Assembly (NCBI RefSeq): GCF_024713945.1 | Contig: NC_134683.1 | Location: 3,411,501-3,475,500 of the forward strand | From: Dermatophagoides farinae | Taxonomy: Eukaryota; Arthropoda; Arachnida; Sarcoptiformes; Pyroglyphidae | Length of the DNA: 64,000 bases | Direction: 5' to 3' | Part shown: positions 46,186-54,042 of the stretch, piece after piece | How positions within the stretch are numbered: the first letter of the stretch is position 1 | How the letters are laid out: every line of letters begins with the position of its first letter | Made by a program: the position numbers and the translations under genes | Notes under the pieces: model-generated | Database searches by the model: none | What the model was told of the DNA's origin: nothing | Seen by the model: the letters and a program-made list of their open reading frames with translations, nothing else

Positions 46186-47916
46186 ATGATCGTAAAATCA
46201 TTGTTCATATTCAATATTTTCATTATTATAATTGTGGAAAAATTTATTTCATATTTTATTATCATCATTTCAAATGATGATCAATTGTTATCGAGAACCG
46301 GACATTCATTACATTTGGAAATAGCCATTTTATCTGCGCGCGAAAATTTTGAAAAACGTCATGCTATTCGACAAACTTGGTTACAGAATGTGAAATTTTT
46401 AAATGAACATTTCAAATCCAATCAAATTTCAATTCAAATTGATGCTCATTTTATTCTTGGCTCTCGATCATGTCATATTCATCCATTAAATCGTAAAACA
46501 TTATATGGATGTACGGAATTGTCCGAATGTAATTCATTATCAAATAAATCATGGTTATTTGAAAGTTACATACAGATCTAAAAATCGTTATCGTCTATTC
46601 AAAGGTTTTAGCATCAAAATATATCGTCAAATATTGGTAAATCTAATTGTAATTCGACAATCTTTGATCCATCGTTTGAACATTGTCAATGTACGAATAT
46701 TGAATGCATTGACCAAAGAAAAATTGTTCGAATTTGAAATCAAACAAAATGAAAATCTTGAAGATCAAGATTTTCATAATGAAAACGTTAACATTCAACT
46801 GGATGCTGGATCTATATTGATATTTATGATCGATCATAATAATGTTTCGGACGCAACGTTTGGTCCATTATCAACCGACAATGATTGTGCAATGGAAATC
46901 TTACGGGTAAGTAATCAAAATTATCCACTAATCTATAATTCAACATTTTCATTTCATACACAGTCATATGATGGCCATATGAATGATTATGAATCCGAAT
47001 CATTCAATCGAAATCAACATCGATTTGCATTGAATTTTGAATGGCAATTCGTATCGAACATTGAATCAAACAACAACAACAACAATAATAATAGCTATGT
47101 ATGGCATCAAAAAATGGACTGATCTTGACTTTCGATTATCGAATGAATCCAAAACATTTGATGATATTCTATTTGTCGATTTAATCGATGTATATAGAAA
47201 TCTGTCAGAAAAATTGTTGAAATTTTTTCATCACCTGTTCAATGACAATCCATTAAACATTACACATGTTCTTAAAACTGATGATGATTGTTATTTAAAT
47301 GTAGCTGAAATTGTTCGATTGATTATGGAAAATTCAGATTCCAATTGTACTTGGTTTGGAAAGTAAGTTTTACAGTTTTTCAACAGTATATCAGTAAATT
47401 AAAACCATTCTCATGAAATTATAGTTTTCGAAAACAATGGCCAATTAATTATTATGGAAAATGGATGGAAAATGATTGGACATCACCTTGGTATCCATGG
47501 TTTGCATGTGGATCTGGTTACATTATTACCCATGATTTAATTGAATGGTTAGCCATAAATTTTGATAGACTTTATGCCTATCAAGGTGAAGATGTATCCA
47601 TGGGTATATGGATGGCAGCAATTAATCCAATTAAAATTGAGGTAAGTTATTTTTGGAATGTCTATTAATTACAATTTTTAATTTTATTTAAATCTTTTTT
47701 TTTTTGCAAAAAAACATAAATTAAACAATGGAAAAAAATTTATTATAGGATAACAGATGGATATGTGGAACAGAAATCGAAACCAATGTTGATTGGAAAC
47801 AAGCATTAAGCGTACCACAATTAGATCCTGAAATGATGCAACAGATTCATCGAACGTTTCTCTCAATAGTTGATACTTTTCCTAATGGCTTCAAGACATT
47901 TCCATTTATCCGGTAA
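46186..47916 (+). CDS. B3GALNT2: Beta-1,3-N-acetylgalactosaminyltransferase 2-like (GT31), reading frame broken twice
   Basis: B3GALNT2 adds GalNAc to GlcNAc on O-mannosyl glycans of proteins such as alpha-dystroglycan in the ER/Golgi. A short N-terminal hydrophobic anchor is followed by [21 protein letters not shown], a less conserved middle, then [18 protein letters not shown], the DxD motif in [17 protein letters not shown] and [15 protein letters not shown], the family signature. Likely exons are 46186-46906, 46964-47362, 47425-47641 and 47749-47916. The frame changes by one base near 46555-46580 and again near 47105-47122. At both places deleting a single base would restore homology, so these look like one-base insertions. 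They may be assembly errors or true lesions; no good GT-AG intron explains them. The last 54 nt overlap BCKDHB on the other strand. Confidence 0.82.
46907..46963 (+). other. B3GALNT2: Probable B3GALNT2 intron: 57 nt, multiple of three, no in-frame stop
   Basis: The donor GTAAGT is perfect, a branch-point-like CTAAT follows, and a T-rich stretch leads to the acceptor ACACAG. It lies in a poorly conserved part, so homology cannot decide whether the 19 codons are coding. Splice-signal quality favours an intron. Confidence 0.6.
47739..47744 (-). terminator. Candidate BCKDHB polyadenylation signal inside a B3GALNT2 intron
   Basis: A minus-strand AATAAA about 120 nt past the BCKDHB stop. If used, the BCKDHB mRNA would be antisense to the whole last exon of B3GALNT2. 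Confidence 0.45.
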
Positions 47917-48981
47917 ATAGAATGGTTCAAATACATGTGGAAATGGTGTATCATAACCGGCAACCCGTAATATCGGTGCTTCAAGATGAAGAAAACATTC
48001 TTTCTGTAATGTGGCAGCAATTTCTGCACCGAATCCGGCCGTTAATGGTGCTTCATGAGCTACTATTGCACGACCAGTTTTTTTCACCGAATTAATAACC
48101 GTTTCACGATCCCATGGCATTATTGTGGCCAAATCAATTAATTCACATGAAGTATTCAATTGATCACGTGCCATTTCACAAACTTCATGCAATACATGAA
48201 CTTGTGTACCCCAACCAATCAATGTAACATCATCACCTTCAACAAGAACTTCTGCTTTTGATAATGGCAGCATATAATCTTTGACAGGAACTTGTTCGAC
48301 GGCTAATCGATAAAGAATTTTCGGTTCAAAAAATATACATGGATTTTGATCACGAATACAGCTGAGCAGTAAACCTTTCGCTTGTATTGGTCCACGAGGA
48401 ATGACAATTTTTAATCCAGGACAATGAGCGAAATATGATTCAACAGATTGAGAATGATACAGAGCTCCATGTCCAACTGCTCCACATGGTGTTCGAATCG
48501 TTAAACCACCACAATCAAATTGATTACCAGATCGATAACGGAATTTTGCTGCTTCATTTACGATCTGATCAAAGGCCGGAAATATATAATCGGCAAATTG
48601 AATTTCAGCGATAGCCGTAGCACCAGCTGCAGCCAAACCAATACCAAAACCAACGATACCTTGTTCACATAATGGTGTATTGAATATTCGATCTTTACCG
48701 AATTTATCCTGTAGATTTACTGTACAACGAAACACGCCACCAAACGATACATCTTCACCAAATATAACGGCTTTTGGATCAGAAACTAATGCAATTTCAA
48801 GGGCATTATTGATTGCCTGAAATAGATTCATACGTGTTGTATCACCATCTGAAACGGCTGCAGTATCCGGTTTGAATGCAAAATGAGACAATGTTCTTGA
48901 TGTTGTTGTCGTCGTTGTTGTTATAATCGTTGAATTATTGATGGTTGCCGTAAGAATTCGGCCTAAAATTGATCTGATCAT
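47863..48981 (-). CDS. BCKDHB: Branched-chain 2-oxoacid dehydrogenase E1 beta subunit, mitochondrial (single exon, 372 aa)
   Basis: The E1 component decarboxylates the 2-oxoacids from Leu, Ile and Val in the mitochondrial matrix, using thiamine diphosphate held between alpha and beta subunits. The frame begins at the first ATG, giving [20 protein letters not shown] with a Ser/Thr-rich mitochondrial presequence. The pyrimidine-binding domain includes [29 protein letters not shown] and [16 protein letters not shown]; the C-terminal domain includes [13 protein letters not shown] and [17 protein letters not shown]. It ends [20 protein letters not shown], like the human end. Intronless here, unlike in vertebrates. 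It follows HLCS on the same strand, 458 nt apart. A minus-strand AATAAA (47739-47744) lies inside the last B3GALNT2 intron. Confidence 0.96.
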   Translation of the reverse strand: MIRSILGRILTATINNSTIITTTTTTTSRTLSHFAFKPDTAAVSDGDTTRMNLFQAINNALEIALVSDPKAVIFGEDVSFGGVFRCTVNLQDKFGKDRIFNTPLCEQGIVGFGIGLAAAGATAIAEIQFADYIFPAFDQIVNEAAKFRYRSGNQFDCGGLTIRTPCGAVGHGALYHSQSVESYFAHCPGLKIVIPRGPIQAKGLLLSCIRDQNPCIFFEPKILYRLAVEQVPVKDYMLPLSKAEVLVEGDDVTLIGWGTQVHVLHEVCEMARDQLNTSCELIDLATIMPWDRETVINSVKKTGRAIVAHEAPLTAGFGAEIAATLQKECFLHLEAPILRVAGYDTPFPHVFEPFYLPDKWKCLEAIRKSINY

Positions 48982-49439
48982 TATTTCTTCGACAACCAAA
49001 ATAAAAATTAAAATGTCATTCGATGGATTCTAGAATTTTTTTTTTGTTCTTTGTAGATTTTTCTTATTCAATTTTTGATCATTGATGATGGCGGTGTGAA
49101 AAAATGGATAGAAGAAAATATCTGCCGATGACCTTCACACAAACTCATTGGCAAACACTAAGGCAAAACAACACCTCTCTCATCGAATGATCATGATATG
49201 GATCATCATCATCATCATCATCATACGATCATCATTGAAATCTGAATACTGAATAACTTGTTTTTTTTCTGTTGTCGTCTTTATTTCTATTTTATCATTT
49301 CTCTTCATTTCACAAATTATTATTATTTAATCAAAATTGTTGCTAGCAGCAGCATTAATATCATTTATTTATTTATTATCGAATGTGATGAATCGAATCA
49401 TTAGCTGATTGACATTGAGCTGTTGTTTGAGATTAAAAA
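48982..49439. other. HLCS-BCKDHB intergenic region
   Basis: 458 nt between HLCS (ends at 49440) and BCKDHB (starts at 48981), both on the minus strand. Minus-strand AATAAA signals occur in the TTTATT repeats at about 49361-49378 and probably end HLCS. A CAT array lies near 49205-49222, and the BCKDHB promoter should be between. No other gene is seen. Confidence 0.5.
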
Positions 49440-50930
49440 TTATGTTTTCTGTATTAAAAGACGATTCATTAGATCAAAACGATTACCATCCGGTTGTAAA
49501 CAATGTATAATATCATTATTTAAATCTTGTGCCAATAGATAACCATTATCATTGATACCGATTATACGAGCTTTATATTTTGGTTGTTCTTGATCATCAT
49601 TCTTATTGTCATAAATATCAACAATATCATCTGAATGTATCCAATTGGAACAATAAAGTTGTTTAATTTCAGCCACTTGACCATTCATTAACATACGATA
49701 TAGACGTTCAAAACAATTCAAGATACGAGCAATCATAATTTCACGTGGAATTGTCTTCAATTTTTGATCCGAATTCATTTGTTGCTGTTCATTGTAATGT
49801 TCAATCACTTCATCCAAACAAACGCTAGGCATTCTATTCGAAACATTCATACCGATTCCAATCTGAACATTAAGATGATATTCATAGGAAAATGAACGCA
49901 CTAAAATACCAGCCAATTTTGATCTGGATGCCATATATAATATATCGTTGGGCCATTTAATCTTTACATTCAATTCCTCACTTGGTAATGCCATAACAAT
50001 CGATAATGATGCAATATGCTGAATCAATGTTATTTTCGACATTAATCCACTTGAAAATGGTACATGTAAATTCAATGTAAACATTGCACAACCAAATGGT
50101 GATAGCCATTGATTATCACTACGACCAAGGCCAGTTGTTTGATAATTTGCCGTAGCAATAATTCCATCGATTTTTACAACATTATTTGCCATCTTCATTG
50201 TTGTCTCGGTTACATTCTGAAACAATAATGATCGTCCAATCGATTCGGTTCGAAGATTATCAAAATAACTTTGAATATTGAAATTTACAATTTCATTTGA
50301 TTGTTGTTGTTGTAGACAGAATTGATCAATTTGATTACCATCAATATAATAGATTATATCATCATTTGGTGGTGGTGAATCGGAACGAAATTTATCCAGA
50401 CCGGGAAATTTTTTAACTTTCAATGAACATAAATTGGTCCACATATGTACCGGATTATTTCTTGAATCAAACAAAAACATTTCATTACTATTATCCATTA
50501 TGATTGGTGATGATTTCAATTCTGAATCCATAATCGTAGACGGTGGTGGAATAATGGAGCGTATTTTTTCAACAAAATAATCATGATTAAAATTATTCAT
50601 CGAATTCGATGATGACAATAAATCGTCATAATTGAGTATTAATTTTTCCAGATTAATTGATTTTATCCATGTTGATAAAAGATTCGTTTCATTATTGTCA
50701 CCATTATCATCATCATTACTTGTTATGATCAATAAAGCTTTGGCCGAAAGTAAACGTGTATTCGTTCGAATATCGGATTCATTTACACCATAAACAACGA
50801 AACGATTTAATCCATATAATTGATTAATGGATTTTTGAATGGAATCAATTATAAATGATATGGATTTGGAATTTGATTTTCGAAAATGGACTAAAATATT
50901 AATCAATGCTTTTTTCTGAATGAATGACAT
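49440..50930 (-). CDS. HLCS: Holocarboxylase synthetase / biotin-protein ligase (single exon, 496 aa)
   Basis: The enzyme makes biotinyl-AMP and transfers biotin to acetyl-CoA, pyruvate, propionyl-CoA and methylcrotonyl-CoA carboxylases. The start is the first ATG of the frame (MSFIQKKALINILVHF). The catalytic domain is clear: TTGLGRSDNQWLSPFGCAMFTL (ATP/biotin loop), VKIKWPNDILYMASRSKLAGILV (KWPND with the catalytic Lys) and VQIGIGMNVSN. A C-terminal cap domain ends HCLQPDGNRFDLMNRLLIQKT. The N-terminal region is shorter than in human HLCS (726 aa) and carries Asp/Asn-rich stretches. In the ATP loop the first basic residue of the G(R/K)GR motif is Leu while the second Arg is kept. It lies just upstream of BCKDHB on the same strand. 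Confidence 0.94.
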   Translation of the reverse strand: MSFIQKKALINILVHFRKSNSKSISFIIDSIQKSINQLYGLNRFVVYGVNESDIRTNTRLLSAKALLIITSNDDDNGDNNETNLLSTWIKSINLEKLILNYDDLLSSSNSMNNFNHDYFVEKIRSIIPPPSTIMDSELKSSPIIMDNSNEMFLFDSRNNPVHMWTNLCSLKVKKFPGLDKFRSDSPPPNDDIIYYIDGNQIDQFCLQQQQSNEIVNFNIQSYFDNLRTESIGRSLLFQNVTETTMKMANNVVKIDGIIATANYQTTGLGRSDNQWLSPFGCAMFTLNLHVPFSSGLMSKITLIQHIASLSIVMALPSEELNVKIKWPNDILYMASRSKLAGILVRSFSYEYHLNVQIGIGMNVSNRMPSVCLDEVIEHYNEQQQMNSDQKLKTIPREIMIARILNCFERLYRMLMNGQVAEIKQLYCSNWIHSDDIVDIYDNKNDDQEQPKYKARIIGINDNGYLLAQDLNNDIIHCLQPDGNRFDLMNRLLIQKT

Positions 50931-51459
50931 ATTTTTTTTGGAATAAAAAAAAATTTTCTTCTTAAGCCGTTGATTGATTGACAAAAATAATCAAATTATC
51001 GATTTAAAATCGCTGACGTTTTGAGGTTATTATTGGCGAAGGAAAAAAGTTCATTAAAATGAAGAACAAGAAATCGATGCTCATTCAATCAAAAAACACA
51101 CACACACAGTGGCCAATCATTCATGTTCATTTTTAGAGGTGAAAAAAGTCAATATGAATGGATATAATTATGTATATCGTTAAAAAAAATAAAAAAATAA
51201 ACAATCAACCTATTTCGGTTGTTTGGTTGATAACGATTTCTTCATTTTTTTTTCTCTTTTACTAATTTTTTTTCCTCTTATCATCAAAATATCGATGTAT
51301 AATTTTTCACTGTATAATATGGTTGCGAGAGAAAACAAGTCAAGTCCACAATAATATATCGGCATGAATGCATGTGACACTTGATGCAAATATAATGCCA
51401 TCTGTTGATTTGGACTATTTGAATTTTTTTGAAATCAAAATAAAAAAAAACACTATATC
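50931..51459. other. HLCS upstream / TRMT10C downstream region
   Basis: 529 nt between two minus-strand genes. It holds the presumed HLCS promoter (TGACGTTTTG and ATTGGCG words near 51015-51040), a short CA tract near 51100, A-rich stretches, and a GCCATCTGTTG motif at 51397-51407 like those in the gene-free block. A 63-codon open frame at 51210-51401 has no support. Confidence 0.4.
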
Positions 51460-52560
51460 TTATCTCAAGCCTGATTTCGGTTGCACATGATCAATTATTG
51501 AACGTTTCCAATCAAAATTTTTCGAACGTATATCATTAAGGATTTGAATTTTTTGCTGTAACGAAAGACGTTTTGATCCTGATTGCCAAATAACATAACG
51601 ATCGATTGGTACACCCATACGTTGAATTTTCATTTTTTTCAATAATGGTGTAATAATATCACGATTCATTAAACGTTCCGGTATTGCTGGCAATACGTAT
51701 GACCAATCTGGATTATATTCCAATGGTGTTTTTGTTTCAAATGATGTAAAACAGGCAATCTGTTTCGAATCGGTTGTTAATGACATTAGATTTTTTTCTG
51801 TATGTTCAATTGATTCAATTATATCTGGAAATAATTGTTGTAATGATTTCCATAAATAATGGTCATAATCAATACCACATATAATGATCTTGAATGGGTC
51901 ATTCAATTGTCTTAGATTAAAATGTATTAAGCGAGATAGATCATGGACTACTTGTACACTTAAATGTTGTGATAAAAATGATGAATAACTACAATCAATG
52001 AATAGATTCTGGCCAAAACAATGAGCATGACGAAATTTTTCCAATGATAATCGTCGTAATTTTGGATTGACTCTTGTGAACAATGAATTATGCCATAAGC
52101 CATAGGTTAAATTGCCATCTGAATCAAACAAACCAGATCGATCTTCAGAAATTTTATCATCTTTTACTGGCTGTTTAATTTCTTTTTTCAATTGTTTTTT
52201 CAATTCTTCTTTCAACAGCTGTTGTAATTCTTTTCGATGAAGTTTACGTATCTGTCGATGAATATCACTTAATGTCGTCAATTGAAGAAGATTTTCAACA
52301 TCTTCAACAGTCAATTTACTAGGCACTGGGTCCAGATTATATTTCATTCCATCATAAATGTTGATTATTTTTTCAATTTTCATCCGATTCATTTCATGGC
52401 CATTTTGTTGAAATAATTCGGAAAAATCTTCCACACGAACATGAACAAATGGTTTTTCCTCATCAATTTTATCGGTTAATTTTTGCAGTAATTCTGGATC
52501 AATTTTAAACTTTTTGCTGGCAAAAAATCGACGAACAACAATTCCATGACGAAAGAACAT
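51460..52560 (-). CDS. TRMT10C: Mitochondrial tRNA methyltransferase 10 C / mitochondrial RNase P protein 1 (366 aa)
   Basis: TRMT10C (MRPP1; roswell in flies) methylates position 9 of mitochondrial tRNAs and, with SDR5C1 and PRORP, forms protein-only RNase P. I chose the ATG giving MFFRHGIVVRRFFASKKF, a good mitochondrial presequence; an in-frame ATG at 52653 would add 31 residues. After a helical Lys/Glu-rich stretch (LQQLLKEELKKQLKKEIKQ) comes the SPOUT methyltransferase domain with LFIDCSYSSFLSQ, KIIICGIDYDHYLW, SKQIACFTSF, and the C-terminal LLKKMKIQRMGVPIDRYVIWQSGSKRLSLQQKIQILNDI, which matches the TRM10-family end. Intronless. The nuclear paralogue TRMT10A is less likely because of the presequence and the long N-terminal extension. 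Confidence 0.88.
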   Translation of the reverse strand: MFFRHGIVVRRFFASKKFKIDPELLQKLTDKIDEEKPFVHVRVEDFSELFQQNGHEMNRMKIEKIINIYDGMKYNLDPVPSKLTVEDVENLLQLTTLSDIHRQIRKLHRKELQQLLKEELKKQLKKEIKQPVKDDKISEDRSGLFDSDGNLTYGLWHNSLFTRVNPKLRRLSLEKFRHAHCFGQNLFIDCSYSSFLSQHLSVQVVHDLSRLIHFNLRQLNDPFKIIICGIDYDHYLWKSLQQLFPDIIESIEHTEKNLMSLTTDSKQIACFTSFETKTPLEYNPDWSYVLPAIPERLMNRDIITPLLKKMKIQRMGVPIDRYVIWQSGSKRLSLQQKIQILNDIRSKNFDWKRSIIDHVQPKSGLR

Positions 52561-52930
52561 TATTTTTTGGAACAATGATAAAAGATAGCTTAATTTTTGG
52601 AACATGTTTATTATACGCTCTTTTATGAAAAAAACGAACTCATTAAAACTCATTAAATTAATAACAACAATTGTTCACTAAACTTGCTGTCCGAGATATT
52701 TGTTTGATTGATCATTGATAAATGTATATAATAAATAAATCAAAGAATTTTAATTTGATCATTGCATGTGGAATGCAACAAAAAGATTTTGTCCGAACTT
52801 TATTATACGGTGGATTGTCGAACGAATATTGACGAATCTTATACCTCACCGAAGGTTTTAATTAATCTAGAATAGAGACAAAGTCTAAAATACTATAAAT
52901 CGGTTCATCGGTTGAATGTATAATATAATA

Positions 52931-52989
52931 GATTGGTTCAAAAGTATTTGGCTATTTTCTGCCTTCGATAGGGATTGGTTCAAAAGTAT
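52931..52989. repeat. 17-nt direct repeat (two copies, 42-nt period)
   Basis: GATTGGTTCAAAAGTAT occurs identically at 52931-52947 and 52973-52989. It is not a simple repeat. Confidence 0.85.
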
Positions 52990-53004
52990 CGATTTCATCG
53001 ATAC
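52986..53004. promoter_or_regulatory. GTATCGAT/ATCGATAC dyad (DRE-like)
   Basis: A perfect 8-bp inverted repeat with a 3-nt spacer. A third copy follows at 53013-53020. The match to the insect DRE core is close, not exact. Confidence 0.35.
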
Positions 53005-53060
53005 CCGAAACAATCGATACTATTTTTAAAATTTTAAAAATATTTTCGGATTTCGGATTT

Positions 53061-53839
53061 TTAAAGATGTTTTCGGTTTTCGGTTTCTCGTTCTTCCCAC
53101 AATGTTTTCCCACTACAAGCGCATACTTTTTTGGTATTATTCAATATTTTTGAAGCACGTGCAATAACACTGGCAGCAATAATATCACCATTAACGTTAT
53201 TACTACTTATGGCTAAACTTTGGCCAATTTTTGTTGATATATCGATATTTTCGATTTTTTTCTTCACCAACAATTGACCATCAATTGGTTGAACATTGGT
53301 GGCAATATTGAAAACTTCGAAACCAATTGATTTTAAATCAGCATCGCTTAAATCACCATATTCATGGATACCAACATTGTATGATGATGATGATGAATCT
53401 TTGAATCCATCAATAACAGCATCAAAGAGACATTGTTTATGTTCATTCTGGACAAAACGGGCAACACCAAAAACATTGGGATAATTTGCAGATCCACGAA
53501 TTTCACCAACGGCAGCTATAAAATCACCAGTACCACGAATAATTGTATTTAATCGTAATTTTTTTTCCAATAAATTTTGTATTTCAAATGCACTTGGACT
53601 TGATTCATTCAAACGTAAAACTAAACGTTGATTGGCCACACTTATTTCGTCAATCTGAACCGAAGGTAAATTGTTTAATTCGTTAATAATTTTTACACGA
53701 CATGCATCACATTTCATTAAAACGGCAAATTCAACCTGTAAATCATTAAAAAAAAAAGAAATAAAAATCAATCAAATTAATGAATGAATAAAAAAATCAA
53801 TTTATTTACTTGAAAACTAAAATCACTGGCCATTGACAT
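53061..53839 (-). CDS. CCS: Copper chaperone for superoxide dismutase (two exons, 234 aa)
   Basis: CCS delivers copper to, and oxidises the disulfide of, SOD1 in the cytosol. Exon 1 is 53839-53810 (MSMASDFSFQ) and exon 2 is 53735-53061, in phase across a 74-nt intron. Domain 1 is ATX1-like, with the copper site in VLMKCDACRVKI (MxCxxC). Domain 2 is SOD-like (AAVGEIRGSANYPNVFGVARFVQ, GIHEYGDLSDADLKSIG), but the zinc/copper loop with its His ligands is missing, and the sequence runs straight into FEVFNIATNVQPIDGQL. Domain 3 keeps the copper-transfer CxC in VCACSGKTLWEERETENRKHL, like the vertebrate end. It is head-to-head with the xylosyltransferase gene. Confidence 0.94.
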
Positions 53840-54042
53840 TTCGATTAAAATGATTAGAATGATGACAGAATTGAAAGAATAAAAATTTTAAAATTCAGTA
53901 AATAAAAATGCGCATTCCGAAAAAAACCTAAACAAGACGATTCTATAAACAAACCGTTCATCGGATACGTATCGAAATTTTTTTTTTTTTTTTGATTCAA
54001 TCAAATAATCAAATCTTCCATGAAACATTGATTGAAAGAATT
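53840..54042. promoter_or_regulatory. Bidirectional promoter region CCS/xylosyltransferase
   Basis: Only 203 nt separate the two start codons. It has a perfect 10-bp CpG palindrome AATGCGCATT at 53907-53916, which contains the TGCGCA core of NRF-1-like sites, and a long T-run just before the xylosyltransferase start. No convincing TATA box is seen. Confidence 0.45.

Larger units (their letters stand above)
52654..53060. other. CCS-TRMT10C intergenic region with short direct repeats and ATCGAT dyads
   Basis: It contains two identical 17-nt copies of GATTGGTTCAAAAGTAT (52931-52947 and 52973-52989), a GTATCGAT-TTC-ATCGATAC hairpin (52986-53004), and a further ATCGATAC at 53013-53020. The words resemble the DRE core (TATCGATA) of insect promoters. 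It probably includes the TRMT10C promoter and CCS 3' UTR. Confidence 0.45.

Noticed and set aside
46521-46575. 55-nt intron to explain the first B3GALNT2 frame change
   Set aside because: The donor GTCCGA is poor and removal deletes residues that look conserved; a one-base indel is simpler.
51210-51401. 63-codon frame on - between HLCS and TRMT10C
   Set aside because: Short, Lys-rich at the end, no homology recognised and no ribosome or splice context.
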